This document shows positions 24,335 to 33,198 of a stretch of 64,000 bases of DNA, piece by piece. The DNA is taken from NCBI GenBank assembly GCA_019419895.1, contig JAHZIE010000002.1:29526-93525 (forward strand), in the 5' to 3' direction. Positions within the stretch are counted from its first letter, which is position 1; each line of letters begins with the position of its first letter. Origin of the DNA: Clostridiales bacterium (GTDB taxonomy: Bacteria; Bacillota; Clostridia; Oscillospirales; Acutalibacteraceae). A program made the translations under genes and the position numbers. The notes under the pieces were generated by a model that ran no database searches, had not been told where the DNA came from, and worked only from the letters and a program-made list of their open reading frames with translations.

Positions 24335-27300
24335 TTATTTATCAGAAATTTCCTTGTGGAATTCCTGAAGGGATTTCACGCCCAAACTGCCGGCTCTTTT
24401 TACGGCGGAAATGCCTTCGACAGTAGATTTTGCCGCGGCCATGGTGGTAATATAGGGAACACGGTTTTTAATGGCGGCCTTTCTAATGTAGCTGTCGTCG
24501 GCGGCGCTTTTTTTATCAATGGGGGTATTGATAATCAGATCAATTTTTTTGTTGGTAATAGCGTCAAGAATGTTGGGACGGCCCTCGTCAATTTTAGCGA
24601 TTTTCTCACAGGGAATATTGGCCCTGATAATGGTGTCATAGGTTTTGTTGGTCGCCAGGATATGGAATCCGCAGTTATGAAATCCCTTGGCAACCTCCAC
24701 CACCTCGGGCTTATCCCTGTCGCTGACGCTGATGAGAACGGTGCCCTCCATTGGAACTTTGGTCTGAGTGGCCTCCTGGGATTTGTAGAAGGCCTCGCCA
24801 AAATTGGAGGAAATGCCCAGCACCTCGCCGGTGGAACGCATTTCCGGTCCGAGAATCGGATCGACCTCAGGGAACATATTGAAGGGGAAGACGGCTTCTT
24901 TTACGCCATAATGAGAGAATTTTTTCTCTTTCAGGGAAGGAACCGGGGACGGCCGCCCGGTCAGCTGGGAGGTCATAATATCGGTAGCCAGCTTGACCAT
25001 TTTGATGTTGCACACCTTGGAAACCAGCGGGACGGTACGGGACGCGCGGGGATTGGCCTCCAGCACATAGACCTTTCCATCCTCGATGGCATACTGCATG
25101 TTCATCAAACCGACAACGTGAAGCTCCTTGGCGATTTTGCGGGTATAATCCTTGATAGTGGCAAGCTGCTCCTCCGTCAGGTTTTTCGACGGCAGGATGC
25201 ACGCGGAGTCTCCGGAATGGATTCCGGCAAGCTCGATATGCTCCATAACGGCCGGGACAAAGACATTCTCCCCGTCGCTGATGGCGTCGGCCTCGCACTC
25301 GGTCGCGTGATGAAGGAAACGGTCGATCAGAATGGGACGATCCGGAGTGACGCCCACAGCGGCCTGCATGTAATAGGTCATGCCCTCGTCATCATGGACA
25401 ACCTCCATGCCGCGCCCGCCCAGGACATAAGAGGGGCGCACCATAACCGGATAGCCGATTTCATTGGCTATCTTCAACGCTTCCTCTACATTGACGGCCA
25501 TACCGGACTGGGGCATGGGAATGTCAAGCTTTTCCATCATTTCGCGGAACAGATCTCTATCCTCGGCCAAATCAATTGCCTCCGGGGTGGTGCCCAGGAT
25601 ATTCACGCCGGCTTTTTTTAGGGAAGCGGCCAGATTCAGCGGGGTCTGGCCGCCGAACTGGGCGATGACGCCCACCGGCTTTTCTTTTTCGTAGATGCTC
25701 AGAACGTCCTCCAAGGTCAGGGGTTCAAAATAAAGCTTATCGGAAGTGTCGTAGTCGGTGGAAACTGTCTCAGGATTGCAGTTGACAATAATTGTCTCAA
25801 AGCCAAGCTCCTTGAGAGCCATTGCCGCGTGGACGCAGCAGTAATCAAACTCAATGCCCTGACCGATACGGTTGGGACCGCCGCCAAGAATCATAATCTT
25901 GGGCTTGCCGGTGGATACGGGGCTTTCATCCTTTATATGATAGCTGGAATAATAATAGCAGGAATTTTCCGTGGCACTGACGTGAATGCCCTCCCAGGCC
26001 TCCACAATGCCGGCGGCCTTTCTCGCGCCGCGGATGCTTTCCTCCGGAATCTTCAGCAGGCCGCTGAGATATCTGTCGGCAAATCCATCCTTTTTCGCGC
26101 GGGCCAGAACATCGGCCGGCGGCACAGAACCCTCATACCGCTTCAGGCTCTCCTCTTCCTCCACCAGCTCTTTCAACTGCTCAATGAAGTAACGCTTGAT
26201 TTTTGTCAGTTCATACAGCTCCTCCACTGTCGCGCCCTTGCGCAGCGCTTCGTACATAATAAACTGACGTTCGCTGGTGGGGACATAGAGCATCTTCAAA
26301 AGCTCTTCCTTGGACTTGGAAGCAAAATCCTTTGCCCCGCCAAGGCCGTACCTTCCAATTTCCAGGCTGCGGATGGCCTTTTGGAAAGCCTCCTTGTAGG
26401 TTTTCCCAATGCTCATAACCTCGCCTACAGCCCGCATCTGTGTTCCCAGCTTGTCGACGGAGCCCTTGAATTTTTCAAAGGCCCAGCGTGCGAATTTAAT
26501 GACGATATAATCGCCGCCCGGCTTGTACTGAGCCAGGGTTCCGCTTTTGCCGCAGGGGATTTCGTCCAGGGTCAGGCCGCAGGCGAGCATGGCGGAAACC
26601 AGGGCGATGGGGAAACCGGTCGCCTTGGAGGCAAGAGCGGAGGAGCGGGAGGTGCGGGGATTGATTTCGATAACGACAATGCGCCCGGTCACAGGATCAT
26701 GGGCGAACTGGACGTTAGTCCCGCCGATAACCTGGATGGCCTCGACAATTTTATACGCCTGCTCCTGAAGCTTTTTCTGCACATCCTCCGAAATAGTGAG
26801 CATGGGTGCGGAGCAGAAGGAGTCCCCGGTATGAACGCCCAGGGGATCGATGTTTTCAATGAAGCAGACGGTGATCATGTTGTTTTTGGAATCGCGGACA
26901 ACCTCCAATTCCAGCTCTTCCCAGCCGACGATGGATTCCTCCACCAGAACCTGTCCCACCAGGCTCGCCTGGAGGCCGCGCTGACAGACGGTTTTCAGCT
27001 CGTCCACGTTGTAAACCAGGCCGCCGCCTACGCCGCCCATGGTATATGCGGGGCGGAGGACAACCGGATATCCCAGCTTGTCCGCGATGGCAAGGGCGTC
27101 CTCAACGGAATAGGCCACCTCGCTGCGGGCCATTTCAATTCCCAGGGAATTCATGGTCTTTTTGAACTCAATGCGGTCTTCCCCGCGCTCAATGGCGTCA
27201 ACCTGAACGCCGATCACCTTGACATTGTATTTATCCAAAACGCCGAGTTTAGAGAGTTCGGAGCAAAGGTTGAGGCCCGACTGTCCCCCCAGGTTGGGAA

Positions 27301-27556
27301 GCAAGGCATCGGGGCGCTCTTTTTCAATGATCTGGCTGAGCCGCTCGGCGTTCAGGGGCTCAATGTAGGTCACGTCGGCGGTTTCAGGGTCGGTCATAAT
27401 GGTCGCGGGATTGGAATTGACCAAAACAATTTCGTAGCCGAGCTTTTTCAGCGCCTTGCAGGCCTGAGTGCCGGAATAGTCAAATTCGCAGGCCTGTCCA
27501 ATGATAATTGGCCCGGAGCCGATTATCATTATCTTATGGATGTCTTGTCTTTTCAT
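24335..27556 (-). CDS. carB: Carbamoyl-phosphate synthase large subunit
   Basis: A full-length 1073-residue CarB with both ATP-grasp halves: N-terminal GSGPIIIGQACEFDYSGTQA, MGGVGGGLVYN, EINPRTSRSSALASKATG; second half GGGPNRIGQGIEFDYCCVHA, GGRGMEVVHD, LEANPRASRTVPLVSKV; then the C-terminal MGS-like allosteric domain. It makes carbamoyl phosphate for pyrimidines and arginine using ammonia channelled from CarA. No carA gene precedes it: the 500 bases upstream hold only a promoter and AT-rich DNA, so the small subunit must be encoded elsewhere. ddh is the only partner in the transcript. Confidence 0.97.
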   Translation of the reverse strand: MKRQDIHKIMIIGSGPIIIGQACEFDYSGTQACKALKKLGYEIVLVNSNPATIMTDPETADVTYIEPLNAERLSQIIEKERPDALLPNLGGQSGLNLCSELSKLGVLDKYNVKVIGVQVDAIERGEDRIEFKKTMNSLGIEMARSEVAYSVEDALAIADKLGYPVVLRPAYTMGGVGGGLVYNVDELKTVCQRGLQASLVGQVLVEESIVGWEELELEVVRDSKNNMITVCFIENIDPLGVHTGDSFCSAPMLTISEDVQKKLQEQAYKIVEAIQVIGGTNVQFAHDPVTGRIVVIEINPRTSRSSALASKATGFPIALVSAMLACGLTLDEIPCGKSGTLAQYKPGGDYIVIKFARWAFEKFKGSVDKLGTQMRAVGEVMSIGKTYKEAFQKAIRSLEIGRYGLGGAKDFASKSKEELLKMLYVPTSERQFIMYEALRKGATVEELYELTKIKRYFIEQLKELVEEEESLKRYEGSVPPADVLARAKKDGFADRYLSGLLKIPEESIRGARKAAGIVEAWEGIHVSATENSCYYYSSYHIKDESPVSTGKPKIMILGGGPNRIGQGIEFDYCCVHAAMALKELGFETIIVNCNPETVSTDYDTSDKLYFEPLTLEDVLSIYEKEKPVGVIAQFGGQTPLNLAASLKKAGVNILGTTPEAIDLAEDRDLFREMMEKLDIPMPQSGMAVNVEEALKIANEIGYPVMVRPSYVLGGRGMEVVHDDEGMTYYMQAAVGVTPDRPILIDRFLHHATECEADAISDGENVFVPAVMEHIELAGIHSGDSACILPSKNLTEEQLATIKDYTRKIAKELHVVGLMNMQYAIEDGKVYVLEANPRASRTVPLVSKVCNIKMVKLATDIMTSQLTGRPSPVPSLKEKKFSHYGVKEAVFPFNMFPEVDPILGPEMRSTGEVLGISSNFGEAFYKSQEATQTKVPMEGTVLISVSDRDKPEVVEVAKGFHNCGFHILATNKTYDTIIRANIPCEKIAKIDEGRPNILDAITNKKIDLIINTPIDKKSAADDSYIRKAAIKNRVPYITTMAAAKSTVEGISAVKRAGSLGVKSLQEFHKEISDK

Positions 27557-27655
27557 TTTTGCTACCTCTCACATATCATAGATTGTCCTCTCAGCGGGCA
27601 GGCAAAAAAAAATAAACCCAGGGAGATACCCGTGAGGATACTTTTGTTACTCTAT

Positions 27656-27684
27656 ATTTTACAACGGAATGGAAACTGATGCAA
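27656..27684 (-). promoter_or_regulatory. Promoter of the carB-ddh operon
   Basis: Minus strand TTGCAT (27679-27684), 17-base spacer ending in TG, TAAAAT (27656-27661). The leader of roughly 90 bases contains a run of nine T residues near 27604-27612 that could belong to an attenuator, but no convincing PyrR site was recognised. Confidence 0.65.
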
Positions 27685-28059
27685 GTTTTTTCGTAGACAA
27701 GGCGCGGAGAAGATCCCATTTATTTTTTTATTCTGTTTGTTATCAATGACGAAAAAATGAGTTATAATTCTAATATAATATTATATATGGGGAATCAAGG
27801 GGTTTCCTACGGAAAATCTTTTGAAAATACACTTTTTTCATCCATGTTTTCCACTGGTATTTAATAATTTTTGCAATTATAAAAAATCATATAAATGAAT
27901 AATTATTCCTCTGATTCCTGTTTGTTACAGATTTCAATTGCCATAGGGGGAATCCCGAGGATAAATAAAACATTTTTTCGGCGGGGTCTGATAAAATCCG
28001 TTTTAATGAACATGTAAAATATATAGAAGCAAAGAAAACGGGACAAGGGAGGAAATGGT
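27685..28059. other. AT-rich intergenic region
   Basis: About 375 bases between divergent genes. Several TATAAT-like words near 27760-27790 and a TAAAAT near 28014 are possible promoter elements; no gene is visible. Confidence 0.45.
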
Positions 28060-28197
28060 TTGGAATACCAATTCCGGAGGGTAAATCACCAGGTGGTGGC
28101 GTCTGATTGGAAGGGCGTATTCCAATTTTCCGCTATCACCTGGGAGAAAGCCGCGCGGGAGCTGGAGGAATTTTGGGAGTCGGAAAAAGCCGGTTGA
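28060..28197 (+). CDS. Small 45-residue protein of unknown function
   Basis: A TTG start 7 bases after GGGAGG opens a 45-residue frame (begins with EYQFRRVNHQVVASDWKGVF after the start and ends WEKAARELEEFWESEKAG). The composition, with three tryptophans and an amphipathic acidic C-terminal helix, looks protein-like. It precedes the HAD phosphatase gene by 59 bases on the same strand. No family was recognised. Confidence 0.5.
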   Translation: MEYQFRRVNHQVVASDWKGVFQFSAITWEKAARELEEFWESEKAG

Positions 28198-28256
28198 TTT
28201 TTTACCAGGACGGCGGTATGATAAAAATAAATTGGTAAAAAGTCAGGAGGATCACC

Positions 28257-29090
28257 ATGGAAAAGGGCAGAACCTTATATGTGACGGATCTGGACGGCAC
28301 TCTTCTGACAGAGAAAAAGACTCTTTCGGAAGAGACCGCCGCCTGCCTGTCCTCCTGGCTGGAAAGCGGCCGCCTCAGCCTTTCCATCGCTACTGCGAGG
28401 AGCGCCCTGTCCATTGGAGAGATTCTCAGGGTTCTTCCGCTGAACCTCCCCCTGATCCTCATGAATGGGGTTTTCCTTTACGACTGGAAGGAGAAAAGAT
28501 ATTTTTCGGCGGAATATCTCGGCGGCGCGAGGGCAGAGGAAATTTTAAAAATTCTTGGGAATTTCGGGCTTTCCCCTTTAGTCTATTCCCTAAAGGAGAA
28601 GGAAGATCTGGAAATTTGGTACGAAACCCTTGATAATCCCTGGAAGGCTGTTTTTTATGACCAGCGGAGGGAAAAGCAGGGGAGGCGTTTCAGAACGTCG
28701 GCGGGGTTTCAGAAGCTTCCGGCGCCCTTTGCCGTCTACATGACGCTGATGGATGACAGGGAAAGGCTCGCTCCCGCCTATGAGGCGGTCAAAGGGCTGG
28801 AAGGCGTTTCGTCTGTCTTTTATCCAGATAATTATACCCAGGGATGGTTTTTGGAGATTTACAGCGGAAGGGCCAGCAAAGGAAGCGGGGTCAGGAAGCT
28901 CAAGGCGCTCTGTAAGGCGGAGCGTGTGGTGGTTTTTGGGGATAACTACAATGATATGGATATGTTTCAGGCGGCGGATGAGGGCTACGCCGTGGAGAAC
29001 GCGGTGGAGGAGCTCAAGGCCGCGGCTACCGGCGTGATCGGCTCCAACCGGGAAGACGGCGTGGCAAAATGGCTGGCCGCCCATCTTTGA
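28257..29090 (+). CDS. Cof-type HAD superfamily phosphatase
   Basis: A 277-residue Cof/YbjI-type (class IIB) HAD hydrolase. Motif I is VTDLDGTLLTEKK with both catalytic aspartates, motif II lies in SIATARSALS, and motifs III/IV are in KGSGVRKLKAL and VVVFGDNYNDMDMFQAA, where the Asp pair binds Mg2+. The cap domain occupies roughly residues 85-195. Such enzymes dephosphorylate sugar phosphates, flavin or PLP; the substrate is not predictable. The ATG follows an AGGAGG site at 6 bases. It probably shares a transcript with the sirtuin gene about 100 bases downstream. Confidence 0.9.
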   Translation: MEKGRTLYVTDLDGTLLTEKKTLSEETAACLSSWLESGRLSLSIATARSALSIGEILRVLPLNLPLILMNGVFLYDWKEKRYFSAEYLGGARAEEILKILGNFGLSPLVYSLKEKEDLEIWYETLDNPWKAVFYDQRREKQGRRFRTSAGFQKLPAPFAVYMTLMDDRERLAPAYEAVKGLEGVSSVFYPDNYTQGWFLEIYSGRASKGSGVRKLKALCKAERVVVFGDNYNDMDMFQAADEGYAVENAVEELKAAATGVIGSNREDGVAKWLAAHL

Positions 29091-29191
29091 AAAAGCCCTT
29101 TATTTCGGCTGATTTCACCGTTTGCCTGGATGGATTCCCTTCAGGGATTGCCCTATGAAAAAAGAAGTGAGACAGAGGGGGAAAACGGCAG

Positions 29192-29905
29192 ATGGAACAA
29201 TCGCAAAAGTGGATCAATCACGCGAACCGGATCGTCTTTTTTGGAGGGGCCGGGGTTTCCACCGAGAGCGGAATCCCGGACTTTAGGAGTGTGGACGGGC
29301 TGTACCGGCAGCAATACGACTATCCTCCCGAAGAGATTTTGAGCCATGAATTTTTTTATGCCCATACAGAGGAATTCTACAGGTTTTACCGGAACAAAAT
29401 GCTTTATCCAGCCGCAAAGCCCAACCAGGCCCACCGTAAGCTCGCGGAATTGGAACAGGCCGGCAAGCTGATGGCCGTCGTGACGCAGAAGATTGACGGT
29501 CTTCACCAGAAGGCCGGCAGCCGGAAGGTTTATGAACTCCATGGCTCCGTCCACCGGAATTACTGTGTTGGGTGCGGACGTTTCTATTCCCTGGCGGATA
29601 TGGGGAAGGAGGGGATTCCCCGCTGTTCCTGCGGGGGAATCATAAAACCCGATGTTGTGCTCTATGGGGAGGCGCTCAGGGAGGAAACTATCCAGGGAGC
29701 GGTGGACAGCATCAGCGGGGCCGACCTTCTGATTGTGGGGGGAACCTCTTTGAATGTTTACCCCGCGGCCGGTCTGCTCAGATATTTTCAAGGGGAGCAT
29801 ATTGTCCTGATCAACCGGGATCCGACTCCCTTTGACGCCCAGGCGGATCTCCTGATTCAAGAACCCATAGGGCGGGTCTTTGCCGGAATTCATGTCTCGT
29901 CCTGA
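29192..29905 (+). CDS. cobB: NAD-dependent protein deacylase (sirtuin)
   Basis: A 237-residue Sir2-family deacylase. Motifs in order: FFGGAGVSTESGIPDFRS (NAD binding), TQKIDGLHQKAG (the usual TQNID with Lys for Asn), catalytic His in YELHGSVH, four-cysteine zinc site (CVGCGRFY and CSCG), PDVVLYGE and GGTSLNVYPAAGLL. It removes acetyl or other acyl groups from protein lysines using NAD+, in the cytoplasm. Length is typical of bacterial class U/M sirtuins. It is followed closely by a terminator. Confidence 0.93.
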   Translation: MEQSQKWINHANRIVFFGGAGVSTESGIPDFRSVDGLYRQQYDYPPEEILSHEFFYAHTEEFYRFYRNKMLYPAAKPNQAHRKLAELEQAGKLMAVVTQKIDGLHQKAGSRKVYELHGSVHRNYCVGCGRFYSLADMGKEGIPRCSCGGIIKPDVVLYGEALREETIQGAVDSISGADLLIVGGTSLNVYPAAGLLRYFQGEHIVLINRDPTPFDAQADLLIQEPIGRVFAGIHVSS

Positions 29906-29934
29906 AATACGATAAATCGCCTGTGAAAATTCGG

Positions 29935-29979
29935 GCCGTCCATTCTCCTGTGGTTTTGCCATGGAACGGACGGCTTTTG
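29935..29979 (+). terminator. Terminator of the HAD-sirtuin unit
   Basis: Stem GCCGTCC/GGACGGC (29935-29941 with 29968-29974) with an inner CCAT/ATGG pairing, followed by TTTTGTTTT, 30 bases after the sirtuin stop. Confidence 0.78.
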
Positions 29980-30316
29980 TTTTATTCTTTCCGAAAAAAA
30001 CGGAAAAATACTGTGGTTCCTTGGCTTCCAGGCGGAGCTTCTAAAAAGCATGTTTTTCCTCAGGAGAAAAGGGAAGGAGGAGGCAAATGGAGAGTCCGGT
30101 TTGGGATTCCATGGGAAATGATAGGAAGAACAGGCGGATGCCGCTCTTGTGAAACCGCCACAAGGGGAAAGAGCTCCCAGGGAAAACGCTTTCCATGTAT
30201 GTTTCCGGAGGCATGGGATAACGAAACTCCGAAACCGGTTCGCCGTATGGCGGAACTGGCCCCTCCCCCTTTCTCTTCCGAAAAGAATGGATAGCCGGGG
30301 CTTGGGGGAAAAGAAA
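29980..30316. other. Intergenic region with a tiny ORF
   Basis: About 340 bases between convergent units. A perfectly placed AAGGAGG precedes an ATG at 30087 that opens only 21 codons (to 30152); this may be chance. Nothing else was recognised. Confidence 0.4.
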
Positions 30317-30342
30317 AGGCTTCCTCCCAAAGGAGAAAGCCT
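30317..30342 (-). terminator. Terminator of the beta-helix gene
   Basis: A stem of about 11 bp with a bulge (30317-30328 with 30332-30342) and a 3-base loop, followed on the minus strand by TTTTCTTTT, 22 bases after the stop. Confidence 0.75.
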
Positions 30343-30363
30343 AAATAAAGTGAAGATAAAGCA

Positions 30364-31746
30364 TTACCAGGAGAACCGCTCCATAGTACCGCCCACGCCC
30401 AGCTTTTTGCAGAGACCATCGGAAGGGGTGGAATAGTCTCCATCCTCTTCACCGGCAAAGCAGGGATCGGCGATAAAACTGTGGGCGTCCTGTCCGCTTT
30501 CTCTCTGATATGCGGCAAACTGCCCCAAATTGTAGCTTTTTCCATTGATATGCCAATACAGCCCGTCAGAGGATTTATAGTAACAGTTATCGTCCATCTC
30601 CATCTGGGCGGCCGCCTCGGGGGCGATGATGGAATACAAGGCGGCGCCAAAGGGGGATTCAAAGAAGATATTCCGCCGGATGCTCAGGCTGCCGCCCGGG
30701 CTGGGCTGGTCGATTCGCCAAAGAAACAGGTGATGCCCCATGGGCTCCGGGTAGATCTCCGACTGACGGGGAGGCTCCTCCCCCTGCATGGCGAAGCCGC
30801 CGCTGGCACGCGCGCAGATATTGTCGTCAAAGTGGGTTTCGACGGGAAGGCGATCCCGGCATTCGTAGGCGGCCATGCCGTATTTTACGAAAAGATTGTC
30901 GCGGAAGGAAACCCTTCTGGCGGGCAGGCAGTTGTCCCCACCCTGGTGGGTGACGCAGGAATCATAGATCTCGTAAAAAGAGCAGGCGGTGACCTGGATA
31001 TCATCGGCGCTGTCCCAAAATTCGATACCATTTCCAAACCGGATCCGGAGGTTCCGGTTCCAAACAGCTCCGCCGATATTATGAAAGCCGCACCGCCGGA
31101 TAGTCAGATTGTAAGGGCGAATAGCCTGAAACCCATGGACGCCCCCGTTTTTAAAGCAGAGATCCTGGAGAATAATGTCGTGCTGTCCATAGGCCATACG
31201 GCGCTCCATCCCATTAACGCTCCACAGGGCGCATTCGATTTGATGGTAGAAGGCGCCGGGATTTTTTTCCGAATAGAGATACAGTTTTTCCGGCGCCGTG
31301 ATTTCCTCCGGTTTGACGGAATTCCCGGCAATTCCCAAATGGGTAAAATACCACTCCCCCTGATGGCGGAGATCGGACAGCTCCCACCGGAGATTTCCGA
31401 AAGAGGCCCCGTCGTCAAAAATCAGGTTGCACGCCTCGCTGGGCAGAACCCCGGCGTAGGACCAGAGGTTTCCTCCTTCATGCTTCCATGCGCTCTCGCC
31501 CGACAAATCGGCGGAACCCAAAAAGGTGGGGGCGTCCCCCTCTCCATATGCGCCGTAGGTGATGGGATTGCCGTCGTCCCCGTCAGTGAGAAGGAGAGAA
31601 TCACGGGTGACGGTCCCCCGCTTAAAGAGGAGGGTGTCCCCCGGCAGGAGGGAAACGGCGCGGTAATCCTTTTTGGGCGCCTCTGGGGACAGCCCACTGT
31701 TGGAATCCTTTCCCAGAGAAGGATCCACATAATAACACTGGCTCAT
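30364..31746 (-). CDS. Right-handed parallel beta-helix protein
   Basis: A 460-residue protein of the pectate-lyase/GH28-like beta-helix superfamily. The N-terminus YYVDPSLGKDSNSGLSPEAP is the motif that begins many secreted or cytosolic beta-helix polysaccharide-binding proteins. Repeated NLTIRRCGFHNIG / IQVTACSFYEIYD / VSFRDNLFVKYG coils follow in residues about 200-330. No signal peptide is visible, so it appears cytoplasmic, as are the glycosidases 7-22 kb to the right. Enzymatic activity is likely but no catalytic residues can be assigned. It starts 34 bases after tcdA and seems to be the end of the hisC-tcdA transcript. Confidence 0.75.
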   Translation of the reverse strand: MSQCYYVDPSLGKDSNSGLSPEAPKKDYRAVSLLPGDTLLFKRGTVTRDSLLLTDGDDGNPITYGAYGEGDAPTFLGSADLSGESAWKHEGGNLWSYAGVLPSEACNLIFDDGASFGNLRWELSDLRHQGEWYFTHLGIAGNSVKPEEITAPEKLYLYSEKNPGAFYHQIECALWSVNGMERRMAYGQHDIILQDLCFKNGGVHGFQAIRPYNLTIRRCGFHNIGGAVWNRNLRIRFGNGIEFWDSADDIQVTACSFYEIYDSCVTHQGGDNCLPARRVSFRDNLFVKYGMAAYECRDRLPVETHFDDNICARASGGFAMQGEEPPRQSEIYPEPMGHHLFLWRIDQPSPGGSLSIRRNIFFESPFGAALYSIIAPEAAAQMEMDDNCYYKSSDGLYWHINGKSYNLGQFAAYQRESGQDAHSFIADPCFAGEEDGDYSTPSDGLCKKLGVGGTMERFSW

Positions 31747-31780
31747 AATAACTTCCTCGCTTTCACGTTCATTGGGAGAT

Positions 31781-32530
31781 CTATTGAATAGCTTCTTCGG
31801 CTTTTTGGACTGTCCGGCAGAGATCCTTGATCACCTCTCCGGCGAGGATCAGACCGGCAACGGAGGGAACAAAAGAAACGCTCCCCGGGGCGGGACGCCC
31901 GGCGGTCCCCTTTTTTTCCATTTCACCAAGGGCGGGAGGAATCGGGGCAAGGGGCTCTTCCTTGGAATACACCACCTTGAGGGAGGGGATTCCCCTGGCT
32001 TTGAGCTCCCGTCTCATGACCCGCGCGAGAGGGCAGACGGAGGTATGAAAGATATCGTCCACCTCAAAGCGGGTGGGATCCAGTTTGTTTCCGGCGCCCA
32101 TGCAGCTGATGACAGGCGTGCCGGCCTTGTAAGCTTCCTCGATGAGCAGGAGCTTTGACGAAACGGTGTCAATGGCGTCCACAATATAATCAAAAGAGGA
32201 AAGAGGGAGAAGATGGGAAGTCTCCGGCTGGTAAAAAAACGGATGGACCTCCACCTCCGCCTGAGGATTGATTTCCAGGGCGCGCTCCTTCATGACCTCC
32301 ACCTTTTTCCTTCCGATTGTTTTAGTGGTGGCAATCAGCTGGCGGTTGATGTTGGAGGGGGAAACGTCGTCGCTGTCGCAGAAGGACAGAAAGCCGATTC
32401 CACCGCGAACCAGGGCTTCCGCCGCGTAGGAGCCCACGCCGCCGATCCCAAAAACCGCCACTCTCGCGGAGGACAGGCGCGCCATGGCGTTATGCCCCAA
32501 AAGCAGTTCAGAGCGGGAGAAGATTTCCAT
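31781..32530 (-). CDS. tcdA: tRNA threonylcarbamoyladenosine dehydratase
   Basis: A 249-residue ThiF/E1-like protein. It has the ATP-binding VAVFGIGGVGSYAAEALVR, the acidic CDSDDVSPSNINRQLIA (arginine/adenylate motif), VDAIDTVSSKLLLIEEA and the CMGAGNKLDPTRF motif specific to TcdA/YgdL. It cyclises t6A to ct6A at position 37 of ANN-decoding tRNAs. The ATG at 32530 follows GAAAGG; an upstream in-frame GTG at 32539 overlaps that site. Probably co-transcribed with the beta-helix gene. Confidence 0.93.
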   Translation of the reverse strand: MEIFSRSELLLGHNAMARLSSARVAVFGIGGVGSYAAEALVRGGIGFLSFCDSDDVSPSNINRQLIATTKTIGRKKVEVMKERALEINPQAEVEVHPFFYQPETSHLLPLSSFDYIVDAIDTVSSKLLLIEEAYKAGTPVISCMGAGNKLDPTRFEVDDIFHTSVCPLARVMRRELKARGIPSLKVVYSKEEPLAPIPPALGEMEKKGTAGRPAPGSVSFVPSVAGLILAGEVIKDLCRTVQKAEEAIQ

Positions 32531-32659
32531 AACAGGCACCTTTCAATAATAATGTTTAAATTTTTCCAAGCCGGTTGTGCCTCATAAAAGGGAAGGAACA
32601 ACTTCTCCTTGTGGGAGAGGAACACAGAAGGCAGGCATATTTTTTCAAAAAATCAGGCG

Positions 32660-32688
32660 AAAAAACAAGACGCGGCCCGGCGCTCTTT
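32660..32688 (-). terminator. Hairpin after the acetyltransferase gene
   Basis: Stem of 7-8 bp with a bulge (about 32668-32674 with 32681-32686) followed on the minus strand by TTTTTT (32665-32660). It lies just beyond the GNAT stop and may partly terminate that transcript. Confidence 0.5.
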
Positions 32689-32693
32689 TTTCT

Positions 32694-33108
32694 TTATTTT
32701 TGATGAAAGATATAAACTCCAGCGCAGCCAAGCTCCACGGCCGGAAGAAACCCGGCGGACCGATAAAAACGGAGTGTCTGTGGAGTGGGATCAGTTGTCA
32801 GGGTGATTTGATAAGCGTGGCGGTATCGGTGGAGAGGTTCCCTGATGAGCCGGGTTCCGATTCCGCGATTCCAGTATTCCGGCAGGACAAGGAGATCCTG
32901 GACAGAAACAATAGCCCCCTCCCCACGGCCCGTAGAATCCCCACAAGCCGCTGTCCATCCCGGGCGGCTAAAATCGAAGGGAATTGGAAAAAGCGGATTT
33001 AAGCAGCTCAGGGCGGCTGGTGTAATTCTCCCACCCAGCGGAACGATAAAGTGCCATAATTTCTTCTTCACAGTAAGAAAGATATTCCTGGATTGCGATC
33101 TGTTCCAT
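32694..33108 (-). pseudogene. GNAT acetyltransferase broken by two one-base deletions
   Basis: Three reading frames must be joined to recover a normal GNAT protein of about 138 residues. The N-terminus (MEQIAIQEYLSYCEEEIMAL, then YRSAGWENYTSRPELLKSAF) is in one frame. The middle (ARDGQRLVGILRAVG) is in a second. The acetyl-CoA-binding part (VQDLLVLPEYWNRGIGTRLI, then TLRFYRSAGF) is in a third. Adding one base to the A4 run at 32970-32973 and one to the C4 run at 32921-32924 restores a continuous frame. The ATG at 33108 follows AGAAGGAATGAG. Both lesions are homopolymer contractions, so sequencing error is as likely as a true pseudogene. Substrate unknown. Confidence 0.8.
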
Positions 33109-33198
33109 CTCATTCCTTCTGAGAGACAGTGAGGTCTTAGCTGGGAATACCGCTCTTTGTTTTTCCTTGTACTCAGCCATGGCAATAAAAAGAAGCTG

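Noticed and set aside
27557..27660. PyrR-type attenuator or riboswitch in the carB leader
   Set aside because: A long T-run is present, but no convincing PyrR binding loop or stable terminator stem could be found by eye.
24290..27679. Long plus-strand open frames of 443 and 616 codons opposite carB
   Set aside because: They are antisense shadows of the conserved carB gene and encode no recognisable protein.
30087..30152. 21-codon ORF after a perfect AAGGAGG
   Set aside because: Too short to support without expression data; noted only within the intergenic entry.
30481..31791. 436-codon plus-strand frame opposite the beta-helix gene
   Set aside because: Antisense shadow; the minus strand encodes a clear beta-helix protein.
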